From: Butyrivibrio sp. UBA3740 | GTDB lineage: Bacteria > Bacillota > Clostridia > Lachnospirales > Lachnospiraceae | DNA: 7,916 nt | Reading direction: 5' to 3' | Assembly: GCA_002372465.1 (NCBI GenBank) | Contig: DFGW01000214.1 | Coordinates: 1 to 7,916, forward strand | Part shown: in pieces, positions 1-5,323 of the stretch | Layout: each line of letters starts with the position of its first letter | Numbering within the stretch: the first letter of the stretch is position 1 | Made by a program: the position numbers and the translations under genes | The notes under the pieces: generated by a model | Database searches by the model: none | What the model saw: the letters and a program-made list of their open reading frames with translations, nothing else | What the model was told of the DNA's origin: nothing

Positions 1-119
1 TTAAGAAGATCGGTATGCAGGATAAGTACGGCGAGTCCGGATCTGCTGCAGACCTTGTTAAGAAGTATGGACTGGATGGCGATGGTGTTTATGCATCAGT
101 AAAGGAATTCCTTAAGTAA
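1..119 (+). CDS. Transketolase, C-terminal subunit (3' end only)
   Basis: The reading frame enters from the left edge (first full codon at position 3) and ends with TAA at 117-119. The 38 visible residues begin KKIGMQDKYGESGSAADL and end with VYASVKEFLK. The pattern G-x-x-D-x-[FY]-G-E-S-G, then a short helix, then L-x-x-K-Y-G-L and a terminal V-K-x-F-L helix, is the usual C-terminus of the stand-alone transketolase C-terminal (pyrimidine/transketolase_C) subunit of Firmicutes. That subunit pairs with a separate N-terminal subunit in the non-oxidative pentose phosphate pathway. The stop codon overlaps the rpe start by one base (TAATG), which implies co-transcription and probable translational coupling with the epimerase. 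A DXS or pyruvate dehydrogenase E1-beta end is less likely because of the G-E-S-G motif. Most of the gene is outside the window. Confidence 0.8.
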   Translation, partial: KKIGMQDKYGESGSAADLVKKYGLDGDGVYASVKEFLK

Positions 120-775
120 TGAACAATATCCTTAGTCCTTCAATTTTAGCAGCGGATTTTAAAAACCTGGGTCAGCAGATTGCCGATGTGGCGGGTGCTG
201 GGGCCCGGTATATTCACATTGATGTTATGGATGGCATTTTTGTGCCATCCATTTCCTTTGGAATGCCACTGATAAAGAGCATAAGAAGTGCCACAGACAG
301 GGTCTTTGATGTGCATCTTATGATAGTGGACCCCATCCGTTATATAAAAGAGTTTTCGGATATCGGAGCAGACATCATTACCTTCCACTTGGAGGCTGCT
401 TCCGAACCTATGGCGGTTATTGACCTAATCCACAGCCTTGGAAAAAAGGCCGGAATGTCAATTAAGCCTGCTACCCCGGTAGAGGAGCTTACTCCATTCC
501 TGGATAAGCTGGACATGATCCTTATCATGACCGTGGAGCCGGGATTTGGCGGACAGCCATTCATTGAGGGCAGCTATGAGCGCATTAAGGCGGTTCGAGG
601 GATGCTCAATGACAGGGGGCTTGAAACTGACATCCAGGTGGATGGAGGTATCACCACAGGGAACATTAGGAAAGTAATTGAGGCAGGTGCCAATGTTATA
701 GTGGCCGGATCATCAGTATATAAGGGTGATGCCAAAGAGAATACCAAAGAATTATTAAAGCTCATGGAGTCCTAA
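119..775 (+). CDS. rpe: Ribulose-phosphate 3-epimerase
   Basis: This enzyme interconverts D-ribulose 5-phosphate and D-xylulose 5-phosphate in the cytoplasm, in the pentose phosphate pathway. The protein is 218 residues, normal for this TIM-barrel family. Visible landmarks are SPSILAADF (6-14), HIDVMDG (33-39), a phosphate-side SFG-x-P segment (46-50), VHLM (65-68), MTVEPGFGGQPF (137-148), QVDGG (173-177) and AGSSVYKG (196-203). H33, D35, H66 and D175 match the family's metal ligands, and D35 and D175 match its acid/base pair. The ATG at 119 overlaps the upstream transketolase stop. An AAAGGA at 101-106, inside the upstream gene, is the only Shine-Dalgarno candidate and is rather far away, so coupling is likely. 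The last codons form the left arm of a terminator, and the TAA lies in its loop. An allulose-6-phosphate epimerase is a less likely alternative, given the transketolase neighbour. Confidence 0.95.
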   Translation: MNNILSPSILAADFKNLGQQIADVAGAGARYIHIDVMDGIFVPSISFGMPLIKSIRSATDRVFDVHLMIVDPIRYIKEFSDIGADIITFHLEAASEPMAVIDLIHSLGKKAGMSIKPATPVEELTPFLDKLDMILIMTVEPGFGGQPFIEGSYERIKAVRGMLNDRGLETDIQVDGGITTGNIRKVIEAGANVIVAGSSVYKGDAKENTKELLKLMES

Positions 776-793
776 GATTCCATGAGCTTTTTT
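757..793 (+). terminator. Intrinsic terminator overlapping the end of rpe
   Basis: AAAGCTCATGGA (757-768) pairs perfectly with TCCATGAGCTTT (779-790). The stem continues through a G-T wobble, T-A and C-G to a four-base loop, CTAA (772-775), that contains most of the rpe stop codon. A run of six T (788-793) follows. It should stop the transketolase-rpe transcript. On the minus strand the same stem lies at the end of the AraC remnant, but only three U follow there, so termination in that direction would be weaker. Confidence 0.9.
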
Positions 794-912
794 CTGTAAG
801 CTGTGGGTGTACAGCCAAAGGTTTCGTTGAACATTTTTCTAAAGAGTTTGTAATTGGCAAAGCCGTGCTTTTCTATTTTTAAAGTGCTCAGCTGGGTGGC
901 GTCTCTTTTCCG
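772..912 (-). pseudogene. C-terminal remnant of an AraC-family transcriptional regulator
   Basis: Reading the minus strand from 912 to a TAG at 774-772 gives 46 codons. They contain GFANYKLFRKMFNETFG, then CTPTAYRKKLMES. This matches the end of the second helix-turn-helix of AraC/XylS regulators (GF-x-x-x-x-x-F-x-[RK]-x-F-x-x-x-x-G-x-[ST]-P-x-x-[YF]-R). The residues before GF match the family poorly. An in-frame TAG stands at 915-913, immediately upstream of the open stretch. Beyond it lies AT-rich operator and promoter DNA with no AraC-like coding in any frame. The sensor domain and first HTH are missing, so this is a truncated, decayed gene end with no start codon or ribosome site. It converges on rpe and shares the terminator palindrome. 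The family match is by eye. Confidence 0.75.
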
Positions 913-937
913 CTAAGTTAAAATAGTTTTATATCGA

Positions 938-953
938 ATAAAAACGTTTTGGT
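938..953. promoter_or_regulatory. LacI-type operator copy 1 (upstream, imperfect)
   Basis: The sequence is ATAAAAACGTTTTGGT. The inner AAAACGTTTT (941-950) is a perfect palindrome, but the right flank reads GG where the other copies read TA. The left half is identical to copy 2. The centre lies 120 bases upstream of the copy 2 centre. No convincing promoter overlaps it, so it may be an auxiliary site or a decayed one. Confidence 0.6.
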
Positions 954-1013
954 AAAAATGGAAGTTTTTAAATGCTTGTTTTAATGAATGTGCACAAAAT
1001 CGCAATTGGTATA

Positions 1014-1042
1014 TTGCAAATAATTGAACATAGTGCTAGACT
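1014..1042 (+). promoter_or_regulatory. Probable promoter for the permease genes
   Basis: TTGCAA (1014-1019) and TAGACT (1037-1042) are spaced by 17 bases, with an extended -10 TG at 1034-1035. Transcription would begin near 1049, putting operator copy 2 just downstream of the start point. An alternative is TTGAAC (1024-1029) with GATAAC (1046-1051), 16 bases apart, which would start inside the operator. Either choice leaves the operator in a repressing position. Confidence 0.5.
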
Positions 1043-1056
1043 ACGGATAACAAAAG

Positions 1057-1074
1057 AATAAAAACGTTTTTATT
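1057..1074. promoter_or_regulatory. LacI-type operator copy 2 (perfect 18-bp palindrome)
   Basis: AATAAAAACGTTTTTATT is perfectly self-complementary. Its central CpG and two-fold symmetry fit LacI/GalR-family operators, where hinge helices insert a leucine at a central CG step. It lies between the probable promoter and the first permease gene. The likely ligand is the repressor encoded at 5324-6337, because the same site precedes that gene. Confidence 0.85.
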
Positions 1075-1104
1075 AAGGCTTCAAGTGCTTTTTGGGAGGA
1101 TCTT

Positions 1105-2532
1105 ATGAAAAATAAATGGATTTCCGGGGTCAGCGCTGTGTGTTTAGTCCTCTTACTCCCTTTTTTCAACTGGATAAAGGTCATAAATCTGGTGGCACTC
1201 TTTTCACGAATAGGTGTCACCAAGGATATGGCAAAGGATCTGCTTACAGGCTATAGCCTGTACAACCTTCTTTCCTTTGTCCAGTATGCAAATCAGGGAG
1301 TTCTGGGACTCTTCGCAATGGTTTTGCTGATTCTGGCCGTCGCAGCGATCTACTTCAATGTGGCATTTATAATCCGCAGCCTCTTGGGGCTTAAGAAGGG
1401 AAAAGGGGAGCTTTCCCTTCTGGCGGCTGCTAAATGCGCATTCCTGTTTCAGTTCCTGACGGCAATCGCAACAATAGTATTTGTGGTTTTTTCCAATGCT
1501 CATTTCAAGATGACGGGATTTCTTCCGGGGCTTCCGGTTTTCCTGTCGGCGGTGATAGCTCTTTTGGCCTACATCTACATCAAGGTCCTTGAGAAGAGAG
1601 AACGTGACAAATACAGGGAACACGGCCTTTGGGTCGAGCTTAAGAAGAACTGGGTACTGTTCGTCATGCTGATACCGACCTTCGTGTACTTCATGATCAA
1701 CAATTACCTGCCGATGCTGGGTGTGTACTTCGCCTTTACATCCTTCAACTTCAGAGACGGACTCTGGTCCAGTCCCTTTACAGGATTTAAGAACTTCGAG
1801 TTCCTGATCAAGGCGGATCTGTTCAGACTCACCAAGAACACAGTTCTTTACAACGTGGTGTTCATCGGAGTGGGCAATATTCTTCAGATCATCTTCGCCA
1901 TACTGGTCAGCAGGGTTACGGTGAAGTGGTTCAAGAAGACATCTCAGACACTGATGTTCATGCCCTACTTCGTATCCTTCGTTATTCTGAAGGTTATCGT
2001 GTACAACGTGTTCGAGTACCAGTACGGTCTGATCAACAACATGGTCATATCCTTCGGAGGTGAGAGGATAGACTTTTATAACAACCCGTCCTATTGGCCA
2101 TTCCTCATTACTTTCTTCTATCTCTGGAAGAATATCGGATACGGAATGGTAGTATATCTGGCTACCATCATGGGTATAGACAACGAGATCTATGAGGCTG
2201 CAAGGGTGGACGGAGCCAATGATCTTCAGCAGATCTGGTACATCACACTTCCGCATATCAAGCCGACCTTCATTATCCTTCTGCTTTACGCACTGGGCAG
2301 CATCATGAAGGGCCAGTTCGAACTGTTCTATCAGCTCATTGGAAATAACGGAGTTTTATTTAACGCAACGGATATCTTTGATACTTACGTATACAGGATC
2401 ACAATGACTCAGCCGCTTTCCATCGGTCTTGGAACGGCAGCAGGTCTTTACCAGTCACTGTTTGGATTCCTCATCATCGTTTTAGTGAACTACGTGGTAA
2501 AAAAGAGAAATCCGGAATACGCATTATTCTAA
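1105..2532 (+). CDS. Carbohydrate ABC transporter permease (LplB/YteP type) with N-terminal membrane extension
   Basis: This is an inner-membrane channel subunit of a CUT1-type sugar importer. Residues about 175-475 match the LplB-like permease domain. They include the entry segment NWVLFVMLIPTFVYFMINNY (182-201) and the cytoplasmic EAA loop EIYEAARVDGAND (361-373) followed by I-T-L-P-H (380-384), where the ATPase docks. The C-terminus KKRNPEYALF is typical of the family. Such permeases are usually about 300 residues, but this one has 475. The extra 170 or so N-terminal residues carry four likely membrane helices (about 6-33, 66-95, 107-129 and 139-161) and end in a charged stretch, KRERDKYREH (164-173). 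I do not recognise that part. The start is well supported by GGGAGGA ending four bases before the ATG. The next permease gene follows after 14 bases. The partner ATPase is not encoded here. Confidence 0.9.
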   Translation: MKNKWISGVSAVCLVLLLPFFNWIKVINLVALFSRIGVTKDMAKDLLTGYSLYNLLSFVQYANQGVLGLFAMVLLILAVAAIYFNVAFIIRSLLGLKKGKGELSLLAAAKCAFLFQFLTAIATIVFVVFSNAHFKMTGFLPGLPVFLSAVIALLAYIYIKVLEKRERDKYREHGLWVELKKNWVLFVMLIPTFVYFMINNYLPMLGVYFAFTSFNFRDGLWSSPFTGFKNFEFLIKADLFRLTKNTVLYNVVFIGVGNILQIIFAILVSRVTVKWFKKTSQTLMFMPYFVSFVILKVIVYNVFEYQYGLINNMVISFGGERIDFYNNPSYWPFLITFFYLWKNIGYGMVVYLATIMGIDNEIYEAARVDGANDLQQIWYITLPHIKPTFIILLLYALGSIMKGQFELFYQLIGNNGVLFNATDIFDTYVYRITMTQPLSIGLGTAAGLYQSLFGFLIIVLVNYVVKKRNPEYALF

Positions 2533-2546
2533 GAAAGGAGAAACAA

Positions 2547-3473
2547 ATGGCAAGAGATCTTGATTATGAACCATCAGCGCCAAAGACGATCAAAAAGTCT
2601 ACCGGCACCAAGATTTTTGAGGCTGTAGCATATATTCTCCTGGTTCTTGGATCGGTTATATGCGTACTGCCATTCATTATCATCGTGTCAGGATCATTTA
2701 CTGACAACGCAACAATCCTGACAAAGGGATATTCACTTCTTCCCAGAGACTTTACTTTCTCTGCCTACCAGACCATCTTCAAGTCGCCAAAAGATATATT
2801 GCAGGCTTATAAGATGAACTTCTATTACACAATAGTCGGTACCGGACTGGGACTGATGATGATAACCCTGACAGGTTATGTAATTTCAAGAAAAGAGTTT
2901 AAGTACAGGAATACGGTGTCATTCCTGATCTACTTTACAAGCATTTTCGGAGGAGGAATGATTCCATGGTATTTGATGTATGCCAACGTTCTGGGGCTCA
3001 AGGGCTCCACACTGGCTATCTGGTTCCCGGCTCTGATGAGTCCCTTCCTTGTAATCCTTATGAGGACATTCATTGTAGGAGCTGTTCCTGATGCCATTAC
3101 AGAATCTGCCAAGATAGATGGAGCGGGACATTTTACCATCTTCTGCAGAATCGTACTTCCGGTGTTAAAACCGGGACTTGCCACTGTTGGACTGTTTCTG
3201 GCTCTGGGCTACTGGAATGACTGGTACAGGTCATCCATGTTCAGTACCAATTCATCCACCTGGCAGCTTCAGTTTTATCTCTACGACCTTTTGAATGCAA
3301 CCACAGCCATGAAGCAGATGGCGTCCAATGTCAGTATGAAGACTGCAGATCTGCCAACTGAGTCGGTTAAGCTTGCAATGGCGGTTGTAGCTACAGGTCC
3401 TGTCCTTTTGTTCTACCCCTTCGTACAGAGATTCTTCGTATCAGGAATCACTGTCGGAGCTGTTAAGGGATAA
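2547..3473 (+). CDS. Carbohydrate ABC transporter permease (LplC/YtcP type)
   Basis: This is the second channel subunit, expected to form a heterodimer with the product of the preceding gene. At 308 residues it is normal length for the family. Typical landmarks are the first membrane helix (about 25-50), FGGGMIPWYLMY (134-145), the EAA loop PDAITESAKIDGAG (181-194) followed by R-I-V-L-P (201-205), YWNDWY (222-227) and the C-terminal GPVLLFYPFVQRFFVSG (284-300) and ITVGAVKG. AAAGGAG (2534-2540) is a good ribosome site six bases before the ATG. The 14-base gap from the first permease indicates one transcript. A regulated promoter lies directly after this gene, so the binding-protein gene can also be transcribed on its own. 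Confidence 0.93.
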   Translation: MARDLDYEPSAPKTIKKSTGTKIFEAVAYILLVLGSVICVLPFIIIVSGSFTDNATILTKGYSLLPRDFTFSAYQTIFKSPKDILQAYKMNFYYTIVGTGLGLMMITLTGYVISRKEFKYRNTVSFLIYFTSIFGGGMIPWYLMYANVLGLKGSTLAIWFPALMSPFLVILMRTFIVGAVPDAITESAKIDGAGHFTIFCRIVLPVLKPGLATVGLFLALGYWNDWYRSSMFSTNSSTWQLQFYLYDLLNATTAMKQMASNVSMKTADLPTESVKLAMAVVATGPVLLFYPFVQRFFVSGITVGAVKG

Positions 3474-3487
3474 TAGAGAATTTTATT

Positions 3488-3516
3488 TTGGCAAGAAATA
3501 AAAACGTTTTTATACA
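3488..3516 (+). promoter_or_regulatory. Probable promoter of the binding-protein gene
   Basis: TTGGCA (3488-3493, five of six consensus) and TATACA (3511-3516) are 17 bases apart. Operator copy 3 fills the spacer, so repressor and RNA polymerase should exclude each other. TACAAT (3513-3518) is a better hexamer but has a 19-base spacing. A start near 3523 leaves a short leader before the AAGGAGG ribosome site (3537-3543). Confidence 0.6.
3498..3513. promoter_or_regulatory. LacI-type operator copy 3 (perfect 16-bp palindrome)
   Basis: ATAAAAACGTTTTTAT is a perfect palindrome and matches the central 16 bases of copy 2 exactly. It lies in the spacer of the promoter between the second permease gene and the binding-protein gene. 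Confidence 0.85.
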
Positions 3517-3549
3517 ATTCATTTTCATAATGCAAAAAGGAGGCAAAAT

Positions 3550-5205
3550 ATGAAAAAGAAAGTTTTAAGTATGTTGTTGTCAATGACCATGTTGGCGGGA
3601 GTTGTAACAGGCTGCGGAAGCGCCGGCACACAGTCAGCCGCTGATCAGCTTGAGGCACAGGGTGTAACAGAGATCCCTGCTGCTGAGGCTACCACAGAAG
3701 AGGCGCCTGCTGCTACAGAAGAAGCTGCACCTGAAGCTGCAGAGCTGGATCTTTCAGAGCAGGTAGACCTGGTATTTTATGTAATGGGTGATGCGCCCCA
3801 GGACGAAGAGCTCGTTGAGAATGCACTTAACGAAAAGCTCCTTGAGAAGTGCAATGCTACTGTTGATATGCAGTTCTCTACCTGGACAGATTTCCAGCAG
3901 AAGTATGCCAACGAGATCACAGCCCAGAGTGCTGACCTGATCTACATTGCTAACTGGCTCAATTATGGACAGCTGGCAAGCAGCGGAGCTTTTGAAGAGC
4001 TTGACGATATGCTTGATACAGTAGCTCCTGATCTTAAGGCTATGGTAGGAGACGGAAGTCTTAACATGTGCAGAGTAGGCGGAAAGATCTACGCTATTCC
4101 AAACACATGGCCTGAGTATGTATGTAACGGTGTTAAGTACAGAGAAGACCTTAGAGAGAAATATGATCTTCCTGTTCCTGATTCACTTGAGAACCTTGAA
4201 GCTTACCTTAAGGGAATCAAGGAAAATGATCCAAGCCAGGGCCTTCTTACAGTAACTACAGAAGAGAGCCAGGGACTTAAGACAGGTTTTGACGCTGCAT
4301 GGGTTCTCAACTTCAAATACCCTTGGGTTGCAACAAACGGACTTGATTACGGTCTTGCAGCTAACTACGATACACCATCTGATGTTTATGATTACTGGTA
4401 CTCAGATGATTTCGTAGATGATATGAAGCTCATGAAGAGCTGGGCAGATCAGGGCTTCTGGTCAAAGAGTGCGCTTTCTGACACAAACAACTCTGATGCA
4501 TATAAGAACGGACTTTGCGTAGCAGAAGTAGCAGGACAGAACCCTAACAAGCAGATCACAGCTATCGCTGATTTTGAGAATGCCGGACAGGGCTGGACAT
4601 CTGAGTATGTTGCTTACGGCGAAGTTACAAACACTATTTATCCAGGACATGCAACACAGAACGGAACAGCTATCGTAAGAGGCTGCAAGAATCCTGAGAG
4701 AGCACTTCTTGTTCTTCAGACAATGCTTTGCGACGACGAAGTTAACGCAATTGTTCAGTATGGTATCAAGGGAACTCACTATGATGTAGCAGACGGTATC
4801 TACAAGAACCTCCAGGAAGAAGCTGGCGAGACAGTTACATTCCCTTATGAAGGCTTCAACACATGGAACCTCAGAAATGGCGATACAAAGCTTCCTCAGA
4901 AGACAGACGTAGCACTTCAGGAAATGTTTGACAAGTATGCAAAGCTTGGCGAGACAACAAAGTTCCCTAACGTAAACATCTACGACGGATTCTCAGAGAA
5001 CTACGAGGCATACAGCGCTGAGAGATCAGCAGTCAGCAACGTAATGAGACAGTACCTTGCTCCACTTGAGGCAGGACTTGTTGATGATGTCGATGCAGCA
5101 GTTGAGGAGTTCAGAGATAAGATGAAGGAAGCCGGCATCGACAAGTGCCGTGAAGAGTACACAAAGCAGTGGAAGGCATACTGCGAAGAGTACAACTATC
5201 AGTAA
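3550..5205 (+). CDS. Sugar-binding lipoprotein of the ABC transporter (extracellular solute-binding protein)
   Basis: This is the membrane-anchored receptor that should deliver the sugar to the two upstream permeases. It has a lipoprotein signal: MKKK, a hydrophobic stretch, and lipobox V-T-G-C with the lipidated Cys at residue 22. Residues 23 to about 68 are a low-complexity linker rich in Ala, Glu and Thr. The folded domain starts near residue 70 (QVDLVFYVMGDAP) and runs to the end. The 551-residue length, early L-x-F-Y-x-x-G strand and charged helical C-terminus resemble large CUT1 binding proteins of Lachnospiraceae, possibly those with a DUF3502 C-terminal domain. That last assignment is uncertain. 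Leu is mostly CTT and Arg mostly AGA, more uniformly than in the neighbouring genes, which suggests high expression. AAGGAGG (3537-3543) supports the ATG. The gene has its own operator and promoter. The sugar cannot be named from sequence. Confidence 0.88.
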   Translation: MKKKVLSMLLSMTMLAGVVTGCGSAGTQSAADQLEAQGVTEIPAAEATTEEAPAATEEAAPEAAELDLSEQVDLVFYVMGDAPQDEELVENALNEKLLEKCNATVDMQFSTWTDFQQKYANEITAQSADLIYIANWLNYGQLASSGAFEELDDMLDTVAPDLKAMVGDGSLNMCRVGGKIYAIPNTWPEYVCNGVKYREDLREKYDLPVPDSLENLEAYLKGIKENDPSQGLLTVTTEESQGLKTGFDAAWVLNFKYPWVATNGLDYGLAANYDTPSDVYDYWYSDDFVDDMKLMKSWADQGFWSKSALSDTNNSDAYKNGLCVAEVAGQNPNKQITAIADFENAGQGWTSEYVAYGEVTNTIYPGHATQNGTAIVRGCKNPERALLVLQTMLCDDEVNAIVQYGIKGTHYDVADGIYKNLQEEAGETVTFPYEGFNTWNLRNGDTKLPQKTDVALQEMFDKYAKLGETTKFPNVNIYDGFSENYEAYSAERSAVSNVMRQYLAPLEAGLVDDVDAAVEEFRDKMKEAGIDKCREEYTKQWKAYCEEYNYQ

Positions 5206-5209
5206 TGCA

Positions 5210-5225
5210 AAGGAGGATTCTCCTT
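5210..5225 (+). terminator. Weak hairpin after the binding-protein gene
   Basis: AAGGAG (5210-5215) pairs with CTCCTT (5220-5225) around a GATT loop. Only a broken T run (ATTTT, 5231-5235) follows, several bases away. It may be a weak terminator or a 3' end stabiliser. No strong terminator is visible between this gene and the repressor gene, apart from the palindrome at 5251-5278. Confidence 0.25.
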
Positions 5226-5239
5226 ACCGGATTTTGATG

Positions 5240-5248
5240 TGATATAAT
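5240..5248 (+). promoter_or_regulatory. Extended -10 promoter of the repressor operon
   Basis: TGATATAAT is an extended -10 element (TG at 5240-5241, perfect TATAAT at 5243-5248). No good -35 is seen, as is usual for extended -10 promoters. The start point would be near 5255, with operator copy 4 beginning a few bases downstream. This implies autoregulation of the repressor and of the GH30 gene behind it. Confidence 0.7.
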
Positions 5249-5250
5249 TG

Positions 5251-5278
5251 CAGGGGGTAAAAACGTTTTTGCCCCCTG
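5251..5278. repeat. 28-base GC-flanked palindrome enclosing operator copy 4
   Basis: CAGGGGG (5251-5257) is the exact reverse complement of CCCCCTG (5272-5278). Between them is AAAAACGTTTTT, flanked by one T/G mismatch (5258 and 5271). As RNA it could fold into a long stem, with the mismatch becoming a G-U pair. None of the other operator copies has GC-rich flanks of this kind. Confidence 0.8.
5258..5271. promoter_or_regulatory. LacI-type operator copy 4
   Basis: TAAAAACGTTTTTG contains the 12-base palindromic core (5259-5270) of copies 2 and 3. It lies immediately downstream of the extended -10 element of the repressor gene, a typical autorepression position. Confidence 0.8.
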
Positions 5279-5323
5279 TATAAAATAGGATTATACAGAT
5301 AATGAGGATAAAGGGGAATCGCC

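Larger units (their letters stand above)
913..1104 (+). promoter_or_regulatory. AT-rich control region of the transporter genes
   Basis: No coding potential is seen in these 192 bases. They hold two copies of the LacI-type palindrome, both with the 15-base sequence GAATAAAAACGTTTT (936-950 and 1056-1070), and a promoter between them. They also contain an 8-base palindrome TGTGCACA (989-996) and a short inverted repeat GCAAT-N6-ATTGC (1002-1017) of unknown meaning. GGGAGGA (1094-1100) is the ribosome site of the next gene. Confidence 0.75.

Noticed and set aside
938..1074. Catabolite-responsive (CcpA cre) sites instead of a local operator
   Set aside because: The sites have the CG centre common to this family but lack the TG...CA outer bases and the GC-richer core of cre. 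The same palindrome precedes the local LacI gene, which is the simpler explanation.
1204..2256. 350-codon open frame on the minus strand
   Set aside because: It lies wholly inside the well-supported permease gene. Its translation is rich in His, Gln and Cys and resembles no protein family, and no ribosome site is evident. It is a shadow of the permease reading frame.
3661..3735. Short tandem repeat in the binding-protein gene
   Set aside because: The Ala/Glu/Thr-rich codons form a low-complexity linker after the lipid anchor, common in such lipoproteins. There is no exact repeat unit.
5209..5240. AAAGGAGG after the binding-protein gene as the ribosome site of a small gene
   Set aside because: The only nearby ATG (5237-5239) is followed at once by TGA. 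The GGAG is better explained as one arm of a small hairpin.
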